A stretch of 8,123 bases of DNA from Cyanobacteria bacterium HKST-UBA02 (GTDB taxonomy: Bacteria > Cyanobacteriota > Vampirovibrionia > Obscuribacterales > Obscuribacteraceae). Numbering within the stretch: the first letter of the stretch is position 1; every line of letters begins with the position of its first letter. Below the pieces are notes generated by a model, which saw only the letters and a list, made by a program, of their open reading frames with translations, was not told the origin of the DNA and did not search any database. Made by a program: the position numbers and the translations under genes. The DNA lies in assembly GCA_020431945.1 (NCBI GenBank), contig JAGQHH010000497.1:1-8123 (forward strand), given 5' to 3'. Shown here in pieces: positions 1-5,719 of the stretch.

Positions 1-1615
1 CAGCGCCAATGATCATGGCTTGCTGGTTGGTGATCTTGTGTTTCTTCTGAATCTGGCGGAGCTGCTTCACCGGCTTCGAGGCGAGAATCGGGTTGCTGGG
101 CTCTTCTTCCGGGGGCGGTGCTTCGATCACGGTACTGCAGGTCTTGCATTCGCCATACTCGGCATTGACGGCAAAGCAATTGGGGCACTGGATGCGCTCC
201 CCTTCCGGCGGCTCTTCTTCTTCGGAGGTGGCATCCATGGTTCGCAGGGTGCCGACACCCTCGGCTTCTTCACCGGCACCTCCGGAACGGGATTTCCTGG
301 TGCTCAGGTCGAGAAGGGCTCCCATCCACATGAACTGAAAACATTTAACCGGCGGAGCAGGCTGGCCCGGCTTGAGGACCTGGGGACCGCTGTGGATCCC
401 GATGAGCTTGTAGTCCTTGAGAATCAGGGCGCCATTGACGTCATTGGGGATTTCGATGGTGTGCAGCATGTTCTTGGGCTGCAGCGAGTTGGCCACCCCG
501 AAGAAATTGCCTTCCAGCCAGGTGGGCTTGCCCGAGGACGGGTCGAGATAAAAGGCTTGCAGCGGATCCCAGGGGTGCACCTCGAAGTCGGTGTGCGAGA
601 TCAGGGGATCGCCAATGACACCGGTACAGGGAAATGGTGTCAGGCGGTTTATCTGAGAGATCACGCCACGGTTGACGAGCTCTCGGATAGCGATAAGGAC
701 CGTATAAGTGTCCACCCCGATTTTCAGAGGAGTCTTGTCCAGGGTGAGATAACCGTCCAGGGATAGCCAGAGCGGCTCGACCATCCACTGAATCTCTTCG
801 GATGCGGCGCTCGGGTCGAACTGCTGCACCACTTGCTGGTAACGGGCGTCTTTGCCGCCGAGCTGCTGGTAGAGATTGGGGATCTCCTGGGCTCGCCGCA
901 TGGCTTCGTAGCACAGGTGATCCGGCGGTGTCTGGACATCCGGAACGTCTCCCCAGGCGATATTGGCACCCGGTCTGAAGGCGAAACCCACGGCAGGCTG
1001 CCGGTAGACCAGCTCGCAGAAAGCCATCTCGGAGGACATCACCTGCTTGTAGAAGACTTTCAGGATGCCGCCCCGGGCCATCAGGAGGTTCGCCACCGGG
1101 ATATTGCGAGAATCGTAGAGAGTGAGCAGACCCTCTCTGCCTGATTCGACGATGGTATTGACGATCTGGACGAACTCGGCGCCCCGGAGATTGCCGGAGG
1201 CTTCCACGCCCTCGCTGGAGAACGGCAAGGAGAGAGCCCGGTTGAGCTCGGCTATACGATCCTGGCTCATGGAAGCTGGCGGGTTGTGGTCAATGACCAG
1301 CATCGCCAGGTCGTTCATGAAGGAAGACATGGTTTCGGCGGGGGAACCGGTCTGTTTCAGATACTGAGCGCGGGCTTCGACCTTGTCGAAATCGTTGTGC
1401 AGGTGAACGGTCTTGACCGCCAGGCTGGCATCAGGGAAGGGAAATTTGATTTTGAGCGCCCAGGGAGCTTCCACATAGTGAAACACCTCAGAAGCGCAGG
1501 TGACGGCACGGCTTTTGGATACCAGAAAGGCCATTCCGAGGCGCTTGGGCGGATCCACCGCGGTATCCATGACATAGCCGATGGCATTGGAGAATTCTTG
1601 TTCTAGATGCTGCAT
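1..1615 (-). CDS. DUF4388 protein with degenerate trypsin-like halves and C-terminal zinc ribbon (partial, 3' end outside window)
   Basis: The frame is open from an ATG at 1615 to the left edge with no stop, giving 538 visible residues. Residues about 136-216 match the DUF4388 (PATAN-like) pattern: a GNLRG start, a 'GREGLLTLYDS' strand, a 'LKVFYKQVMSSEMAFCELV' helix and an 'AVGFAFRPG' end. Residues about 285-325 look like the winged-helix-like tail common after DUF4388. Residues 27-113 resemble the first barrel of a trypsin-like protease ('GMAFLVS', 'TCASEV', 'DLAMLVIDHNPP'). Residues 385-410 resemble the end of the second barrel ('NDVNGALILKDYKLIGIHSG'). The catalytic His position is Ser42 and the Ser motif is lost, so no peptidase activity is expected. 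After an acidic linker (about 446-474) comes a C-X2-C-X9-C-X2-C ribbon (C477, C480, C490, C493), and the visible end is Lys-rich. No signal peptide or membrane span is seen, so it is probably a cytoplasmic adaptor or signalling protein. The Shine-Dalgarno is poor: AGGG sits only 2 nt from the ATG. The CDS itself is near certain; the trypsin-like reading is inference. Confidence 0.88.
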   Translation of the reverse strand, partial: MQHLEQEFSNAIGYVMDTAVDPPKRLGMAFLVSKSRAVTCASEVFHYVEAPWALKIKFPFPDASLAVKTVHLHNDFDKVEARAQYLKQTGSPAETMSSFMNDLAMLVIDHNPPASMSQDRIAELNRALSLPFSSEGVEASGNLRGAEFVQIVNTIVESGREGLLTLYDSRNIPVANLLMARGGILKVFYKQVMSSEMAFCELVYRQPAVGFAFRPGANIAWGDVPDVQTPPDHLCYEAMRRAQEIPNLYQQLGGKDARYQQVVQQFDPSAASEEIQWMVEPLWLSLDGYLTLDKTPLKIGVDTYTVLIAIRELVNRGVISQINRLTPFPCTGVIGDPLISHTDFEVHPWDPLQAFYLDPSSGKPTWLEGNFFGVANSLQPKNMLHTIEIPNDVNGALILKDYKLIGIHSGPQVLKPGQPAPPVKCFQFMWMGALLDLSTRKSRSGGAGEEAEGVGTLRTMDATSEEEEPPEGERIQCPNCFAVNAEYGECKTCSTVIEAPPPEEEPSNPILASKPVKQLRQIQKKHKITNQQAMIIGA

Positions 1616-1644
1616 ATCCCTGACTGATTAAGAGCCCTCGGCTC

Positions 1645-1653
1645 GTTATACCA
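1645..1653 (-). promoter_or_regulatory. Putative extended -10 promoter for the DUF4388 gene
   Basis: On the minus strand the sequence reads TGGTATAAC, a TGn element joined to a 5/6 match to TATAAT. It lies about 30 bp before the ATG at 1615. No good -35 box is found 16-18 bp upstream, as is common for extended -10 promoters. A small perfect hairpin (GAGCC/GGCTC, 3-nt loop, 1632-1644) would fall at the very 5' end of the transcript. Confidence 0.4.
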
Positions 1654-1783
1654 TAATTATGATCTCAAGATTCCCAGGCTGAGGCCCAGCCTAACCGGTT
1701 TGCGGCAATGTCGCGTTCATCCAGCTTTACGTCCGGGCAGGCTGGGCTCTCGGGGGTCCGTCGTCAAGGAGCCCGAAGCAGAT

Positions 1784-2122
1784 TTATCTGCCTTTCCCGG
1801 TGCTCTCCGGTGCCCCTTTCAGGACCTGACCCCGGACGTTTTTCAGCCATCCGGGCAGGCACCAGTTGCAGGGCTTCTGACCGGCTTTCTCGGCTTCTTC
1901 CCTGGTCTTGAAAAAGACTACCCGGCTGGCGTCCATCTTGGCGGCAAACTCGCAACCGGGCTTATGGAACTTATGCGAGAAAGTGTTGCCGACGAATTTA
2001 TAGCCGCTGCCTGATGTGGTGCTTTCCGGTGCCTTGCCTGTGGGCTCGGCTCGAGCCGCCAGGCTGAGATCCGGGGAGAGCACCGACAATAAGATAAGCA
2101 GCGCGAAGATTTTGACGAGCAT
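1784..2122 (-). CDS. Small secreted protein with Ada-type His/Cys zinc-binding motif
   Basis: The product has 112 residues. Residues 1-25 form a signal peptide: MLVK, then a Leu-rich core, and a likely signal peptidase I site after A-R-A at 23-25. A short Ser/Gly/Thr linker follows. Residues 41-90 carry the pattern of small Ada-like metal-binding domains: 'YKFVGNTFSHKFHKPGC', 'FFKTREEAEKAG' and 'PCNWCLPG'. The likely ligands are H53, C57, C85 and C88. Such domains occur alone or behind nucleases in exported proteins, and their biochemical role is mostly unknown. I chose the ATG at 2122 because the signal peptide begins there and a GAGG lies 11 nt upstream. The frame stays open upstream to 2209, but that extension overlaps pncB and carries no signal. 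The gene is divergent from pncB and is followed by 168 bp of non-coding DNA before the DUF4388 gene. A nearly identical APEST peptide flanks the domain on both sides. An unprocessed lipoprotein is unlikely because no lipobox Cys is present. Confidence 0.8.
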   Translation of the reverse strand: MLVKIFALLILLSVLSPDLSLAARAEPTGKAPESTTSGSGYKFVGNTFSHKFHKPGCEFAAKMDASRVVFFKTREEAEKAGQKPCNWCLPGWLKNVRGQVLKGAPESTGKGR

Positions 2123-2159
2123 GTCTCGATTTACCTCGGGGGGCGATCTGTGATACACA

Positions 2160-3680
2160 ATGGTTATGACTGCCAACCCAGCTGAAGTAAACCCTGTGCT
2201 ATCAGGCAAAAAGGCGCCGTACTGCCAAGACTCGGCTTTGCTGACCGACCTTTATCAGCTAACTATGGCCTATGCCTACTGGAAGAGTGGAAACCGCGAT
2301 AAGGAGGCTGTTTTCACCCTCTCCTTCCGCAAGAATCCTTTCCAGGGAGGTTTTGCTGTTTTCAGCGGTCTCAATCAAGTCCTGGAATATGTCTCCAACC
2401 TCCATTTCTCCAGCGACGATCTGGCCTATCTCGACACGCTTAAAGCCCGGGACGGGTCCAGGCTTTTCGATGGCGAGTTCCTGGAGTATCTGAGTGATTT
2501 CCGCTATGACGTGGACATCGACTGTGTACCTGAAGGCACCATAGTTTTTCCCCACGAGCCCATTTTGAAAGTCCAGGGACCGATTATCCCTGCGCAGCTC
2601 CTCGAGACCGCCCTCCTGAATCTCGTCTGCTTTCCCACCCTGGTAGCCACCAAGGCTGCCAGAATCAAGCTAGCGGCCGGCAACAGACCGGTCTTCGAAT
2701 TCGGTTTGCGACGCGCCCAGGGTCCCGACGGCGGGCTCACCGCCAGTGTCGCCGCTTATGTAGGCGGCTGCGACGGCACATCCAACGTGCTTGCCGGGAA
2801 GCTCTTCGGCATACCGGTAATGGGCACCCATGCCCATAGCTGGGTCATGTCCTTTTCGGAAGAGCTCGAGGCTTTCACGTCCTATGCGCGCTCGCTGCCC
2901 AACAACTGTGTTTTCCTGGTCGACACGTACGATACTGTCAGTGGTGTCAAAAACGCCATCGAGGTCGGCAATCTTCTCAAGGAAGAGGGTCATGAATTAC
3001 TGGGCATCAGGCTCGATTCCGGCGACCTCGCCTATCTCAGTGTCGAGGCGCGCCGTTTGCTCGATGAGGCCGGTTTCGAGAATGCCTCGATCATAGCCAG
3101 CAACGATCTTGATGAGGGCGTCATCACCTCCCTGAACGATCAGGGGGCTGCCATCGACATCTGGGCGGTGGGAACGAAGCTGGTCACTTGCGATCCACAG
3201 CCTTCCCTCGGCGGTGTCTACAAGCTCTCTGCGGAGCGCTCCGCCGGCGAAAAGAGCTGGCGCCGCTGCGTCAAGATATCGGAGCAATCCATAAAGACTT
3301 CCAATCCCGGTCTCCTGCAAGTGCGTCGTTTTCGCTCGGGCTCAGGGTCCGACTCCGAATTCATCGGGGATATGATCTTCGATGAGGAGCTGATTCAGGG
3401 ACACGAGTGGTTGATGGTGGATCCGGTGGATTTCACCAGGAGAAAGAAAGTCACCGCCGACATGCATTACACGGATCTTCTCGAACCGGCCTTCCGCCGG
3501 GGCGAGCCTGTGAGAGATCCCTGCAATCTCGCCGATGCCCGGGATTCTGTTTTGAGCCAGTTAGGTGGTTTCCACTCCGGTATCAAGCGATTGCTCAATC
3601 CGCACCAGTATCCCGCCGGTCTCGAGAGCACGCTCCATGCGTTGAAGACCGAGCTCATATTGAAAGGCCGGGAGATCTAG
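2160..3680 (+). CDS. pncB: Nicotinate phosphoribosyltransferase
   Basis: The product has 506 residues, a normal length for the bacterial NAPRTase branch with a C-terminal extension. The enzyme joins nicotinate to PRPP, with ATP hydrolysis, to make nicotinate mononucleotide in the Preiss-Handler route of NAD salvage, in the cytoplasm. Family signatures are all present: 'TDLYQLTMAYAYW' (29-41), 'EFGLRRAQGPDGG' (180-192), 'GGCDGTSNVLAGKLFGIPV' (202-220), 'GTHAHSW' (222-228, containing the His that is autophosphorylated in this family), 'FLVDTYDT' (252-259), 'GIRLDSGDL' (282-290) and the phosphate-binding region 'IWAVGTKLVTC' (334-344). An in-frame TGA at 2151 limits the start to the ATG at 2160 or the ATG at 2166. 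Neither has a good Shine-Dalgarno; the only G-run lies over 15 nt upstream. It converges on the small minus-strand gene after an 18-bp gap. I see no frameshift or missing core motif. Confidence 0.95.
   Translation: MVMTANPAEVNPVLSGKKAPYCQDSALLTDLYQLTMAYAYWKSGNRDKEAVFTLSFRKNPFQGGFAVFSGLNQVLEYVSNLHFSSDDLAYLDTLKARDGSRLFDGEFLEYLSDFRYDVDIDCVPEGTIVFPHEPILKVQGPIIPAQLLETALLNLVCFPTLVATKAARIKLAAGNRPVFEFGLRRAQGPDGGLTASVAAYVGGCDGTSNVLAGKLFGIPVMGTHAHSWVMSFSEELEAFTSYARSLPNNCVFLVDTYDTVSGVKNAIEVGNLLKEEGHELLGIRLDSGDLAYLSVEARRLLDEAGFENASIIASNDLDEGVITSLNDQGAAIDIWAVGTKLVTCDPQPSLGGVYKLSAERSAGEKSWRRCVKISEQSIKTSNPGLLQVRRFRSGSGSDSEFIGDMIFDEELIQGHEWLMVDPVDFTRRKKVTADMHYTDLLEPAFRRGEPVRDPCNLADARDSVLSQLGGFHSGIKRLLNPHQYPAGLESTLHALKTELILKGREI
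2163..2191 (-). promoter_or_regulatory. Possible promoter for the zinc-motif gene, inside the 5' end of pncB
   Basis: On the minus strand TTTACT (2186-2191) and CATAAC (2163-2168) are separated by exactly 17 bp, each matching the sigma-70 consensus at 4 of 6 positions. The start of the small secreted protein lies about 40 bp downstream. The site covers the first codons of pncB, which is forced by the 37-bp gap between the two divergent starts. It is a weak match and a suggestion only. Confidence 0.22.
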
Positions 3681-3698
3681 AGCTCTTCGAATCAAGTT

Positions 3699-4040
3699 CT
3701 AGCGGGCCGGGTGCCTGCGGGCGAATGGGACTACGGCGGCGGTGGCGGGCATGGTCATTTTCTTTTCGATGCCTTTCACCCAGGTGCTGAGAAATTCGAG
3801 GTGGCAGCGACCCCGGTCGCTGATCCTGCTCTCGTTGGCTTTGAGCTGACGGTAGTATTTGAGCAGAGCGGTGAACAGACGGAAAACCGATTCAGTCTCG
3901 GTATCGCCATAACAGTGAATGCCCAGCTCCGGAACACCGACCACGCAACGACCATGTGCCCTCCATAATCTTGCTGAAAGAAGCCCATCGCTGAACGGCA
4001 ATGCTACTTCTCTTGGAGGACAGGTGTCGCCTGATTTCAT
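3699..4040 (-). CDS. Small hypothetical protein with HicB-like N-terminal half
   Basis: The product has 113 residues from the ATG at 4040. Residues about 22-66 contain 'GRCVVGVPELGIHCYGDTETESVFRLF', which follows the HicB-type pattern of a strand, 'PELG', 'GDT', then a helix starting with acidic residues. The second half (about 55-95) is a basic and aromatic helical stretch ('LLKYYRQLKANESRISDRG', 'LSTWVKGIEKKMTMP'). No HicA toxin lies on either side, so a classical toxin-antitoxin pair is not present here. The opposite frame (3711-3968) is also open but is Gly-rich and unlike a protein. No Shine-Dalgarno fits the ATG, whereas a perfect AGGAG at 4069-4073 sits 7 nt before an in-frame CTG at 4061, directly after an in-frame TAA. 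The true start may therefore be that CTG, adding 7 residues. The gene lies 103-124 bp downstream of miaA on the same strand. It is probably real; the HicB-like assignment is tentative. Confidence 0.6.
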   Translation of the reverse strand: MKSGDTCPPREVALPFSDGLLSARLWRAHGRCVVGVPELGIHCYGDTETESVFRLFTALLKYYRQLKANESRISDRGRCHLEFLSTWVKGIEKKMTMPATAAVVPFARRHPAR

Positions 4041-4068
4041 ACTGATAGTCGCTGTTTTCAGTTACGAA

Positions 4069-4073
4069 CTCCT
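4069..4073 (-). promoter_or_regulatory. Perfect Shine-Dalgarno pointing to a CTG start at 4061
   Basis: AGGAG on the minus strand is followed by TTCGTAA and then CTG, which is in frame with the 113-residue protein. Spacing to the CTG is an ideal 7 nt; spacing to the first ATG (4040) is 28 nt. The TAA between them is in the same frame and ends any upstream reading. This is the best ribosome-binding site in the 3699-4164 region. Confidence 0.45.
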
Positions 4074-4076
4074 ACC

Positions 4077-4103
4077 AGTATAGCTCTAAATCCGATGGCG
4101 TCC
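4077..4103 (-). promoter_or_regulatory. Possible sigma-70 promoter for the HicB-like gene
   Basis: On the minus strand TATACT (4077-4082, 5/6 to TATAAT) is preceded at a 16-bp spacing by TGGACG (4/6 to TTGACA). Transcription would start around 4070, within or just after the AGGAG. A transcript from this promoter would then have a very short leader and might not carry the whole Shine-Dalgarno, so this promoter and that ribosome-binding site cannot easily both be right. A 7-bp inverted repeat (AAATCCG at 4088-4094, CGGATTT at 4125-4131) overlaps the spacer and the upstream side. Confidence 0.35.
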
Positions 4104-4164
4104 AGTATTTATTGCGATTGTGAGCGGATTTGAGGCTGTCTTTGGTATTGCACACTACAAATAG

Positions 4165-5088
4165 CTAGCCGACAAGCTCCAGGGCCTGCGACAGAATCCC
4201 TGATGGAGAGTCGACTTTCAGCCAGTGCATGTGCTCGTTCGCCCGGAACCAGATGAGCTGTTTTCGGGCAAGCTGGTAGTTGTGTCTGACACAATCTTCC
4301 ACTGCCTGATCGTAAGTGAAACGACCTTCGAAATACTCGATGAACTGTTTGTAAGTTACGGCATTAACCAGGGTCCTGGTGGGTCCGTAACGCTCGTAGA
4401 GCATTCGGCATTCTTCCTCGAGACCGATCTCGATCTGCTCGGCTAGACGCTTTTCGATCCGGCTTCTCAGTACAGCCCGGTCGTCGTAGTCGAGACCGAT
4501 CCAGAGCACATCGAAAGGCACCGGCTCCATAGTAGTCGCCTGGGAAAAAGGCATGTCGAGAGCGATGCTAACCTCGATGGCGCGGATCAGGCGGAAACGA
4601 TCGTTGATTCCGATTTTTTTAGCTGATACCGGATCCAGGGCTTCCAGCCTGGTCAGGAGAACCTCGTTGCCTTCCTTTTCGGCCAGCTCTTTGAGATTCT
4701 CTCTCAGCTCCTCATCCGGTGGCACCGCCGGTATCGAAAGTCCTTCCAGAAGCGCCCTGGCATAGAATCCCGTTCCCCCGCAGACGACCGGCACTTTTCC
4801 TCTGGCGAACAAGCCCTCGAGAATCTCGCCGGCGTCTTTCTTATACTGTCCGGCGGTATAGACCTGGTCAGGCTCGATGATATCGAGCATGTGGTGCTCG
4901 ATGCCCTGCCTCTCTTCCATGGTCGGCTTGGCGGTGCCGATGTCCATGTATTTGTAGATCGTGCGTGAGTCGCAGCAGATTACTTCGCCGTCGAGCCGCC
5001 GGCTGAGTTCGATCGATAGTGCTGTTTTGCCGGAGCCGGTGGGCCCGACCACAGCGATGACAGTGCGACTGGGAAAGCTCGAGGTCAC
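4165..5088 (-). CDS. miaA: tRNA dimethylallyltransferase
   Basis: The product has 307 residues, typical for MiaA. The enzyme transfers dimethylallyl from DMAPP to N6 of A37 in tRNAs that read UNN codons, the first step toward ms2i6A, in the cytoplasm. The P-loop 'GPTGSGKT' is at 15-22. The catalytic Asp lies in 'CDSRTIYKYMDIGTAKP' (39-55). Other signatures are 'GIEHHMLDIIEPDQVYTAGQ' (62-81), 'VCGGTGFYARALLEG' (102-116), 'NDRFRLIRAIEV' (162-173) and the tRNA-binding end 'LARKQLIWFR' (273-282). The usual Gly before 'Y(K/R)' is Thr here ('AVTYKQF', 243-249), a mild change. The start is a GTG at 5088. One base separates it from the TGA of the gene upstream and no Shine-Dalgarno precedes it, so translation is probably coupled. 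It is the last gene of the envelope operon. The common miaA-hfq order is not seen. Confidence 0.95.
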   Translation of the reverse strand: MTSSFPSRTVIAVVGPTGSGKTALSIELSRRLDGEVICCDSRTIYKYMDIGTAKPTMEERQGIEHHMLDIIEPDQVYTAGQYKKDAGEILEGLFARGKVPVVCGGTGFYARALLEGLSIPAVPPDEELRENLKELAEKEGNEVLLTRLEALDPVSAKKIGINDRFRLIRAIEVSIALDMPFSQATTMEPVPFDVLWIGLDYDDRAVLRSRIEKRLAEQIEIGLEEECRMLYERYGPTRTLVNAVTYKQFIEYFEGRFTYDQAVEDCVRHNYQLARKQLIWFRANEHMHWLKVDSPSGILSQALELVG

Positions 5089-5089
5089 G

Positions 5090-5707
5090 TCAATACGAAA
5101 ATGCCAGACCCTGAAGAAGAATCAGAACCGGAACAGCGAACATCCAGAATCCGTAGATCAGGGCGAGCACCGGTGGCAGTGTCAGACCGAGAAGGATGAG
5201 TTTGAGATTGCTGGCTTTGAGAGCGACTTTGAATGAAAGGAATTCGAGCAGCAAAAACCACAGGTTCGGGATAACCATGAGCAAGATCTCCGCCTGTCCC
5301 AGGACCTCGCTGAAGCAGCTGATCGGAGCCTGCAGGATGAGAATGGTGAAGGGCAGCCCGGTGAGCACAAGAGATTTGCGCCAGCTCATGCCTTCCACCC
5401 CGAAAGCTCGGCAGAGACCGCGCAAGATAAGGGCGAAAGCAATCCAGGTGACCATCCCCTGGGCTATAGCCAGGACCAGAAGAAGCGCCGAGCCGGCAAG
5501 CGAGTGAGGCGTCCCTCGCGAGAGCCCTACGATAGTCAGAGCCAGGGTGACCATATTGAAGATACGAATGGCGTTCTTCTTGATCTCGTCTTCGCTTGAT
5601 ACTTCATCGAGTCCGCTCAGGGTGGCGAGAGGCTCGACGATGATCCCGTGGATCTCGTCTATGAAAACCGGATTACCGGGAGCTTTCTCGATAGCCTCTG
5701 TGGTCAA
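5090..5707 (-). CDS. Integral membrane protein, Yip1-family-like
   Basis: The product has 205 residues. The N-terminal 45 residues are soluble and include 'IHGIIVEPLATLSGL' (19-33), which resembles the short segment before the first span of bacterial Yip1-domain proteins. Hydrophobic spans lie at about 47-63, 70-96, 112-130, 138-158 and 168-200. The 'FGVEGMSWRKSLVLTGLPF' stretch (102-120) between spans two and three also fits the Yip1 pattern. Bacterial Yip1 proteins have no settled function. The start is a TTG at 5707: AGGTG lies 5 nt before it, immediately after the sppA stop, and the next Met is not until residue 52, inside the first span. It sits 12 bp after sppA and 1 bp before miaA. The gene is secure; the family name is a moderate-confidence call. 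Confidence 0.85.
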   Translation of the reverse strand: MTTEAIEKAPGNPVFIDEIHGIIVEPLATLSGLDEVSSEDEIKKNAIRIFNMVTLALTIVGLSRGTPHSLAGSALLLVLAIAQGMVTWIAFALILRGLCRAFGVEGMSWRKSLVLTGLPFTILILQAPISCFSEVLGQAEILLMVIPNLWFLLLEFLSFKVALKASNLKLILLGLTLPPVLALIYGFWMFAVPVLILLQGLAFSY

Positions 5708-5719
5708 AGCAGCACCTGT

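Noticed and set aside
20..766. Plus-strand open frame of 248 codons opposite the DUF4388 gene
   Set aside because: It is the mirror of a well-formed minus-strand frame with a recognisable domain. Its own product is Gly/Leu/Phe-rich without a motif, so it is a shadow.
1676..1692. Hairpin AGGCTG/CAGCCT as a terminator between the zinc-motif gene and the DUF4388 gene
   Set aside because: The stem is only 6 bp and no T-run follows on either strand, so termination is not supported.
1744..1774. GGGCTC/GAGCCC inverted repeat downstream of the zinc-motif gene as a terminator
   Set aside because: The 6-bp stem has a 19-nt loop and no T-run. It could form by chance in this GC-rich stretch.
2152..2166. 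Leaderless pncB transcript from a TGTGATACA extended -10
   Set aside because: The hexamer matches the consensus at only 3 of 6 positions and no -35 supports it, although the absence of a Shine-Dalgarno keeps the idea open.
3675..3702. CTAGA/TCTAG inverted repeat between the convergent genes as a bidirectional terminator
   Set aside because: It is a short AT-rich stem without T-runs and partly consists of the two stop codons. I cannot support termination there.
4041..4164. A hidden HicA-like toxin gene next to the HicB-like protein
   Set aside because: The gap is 124 bp at most and has no adequate frame. The other side is the end of pncB.
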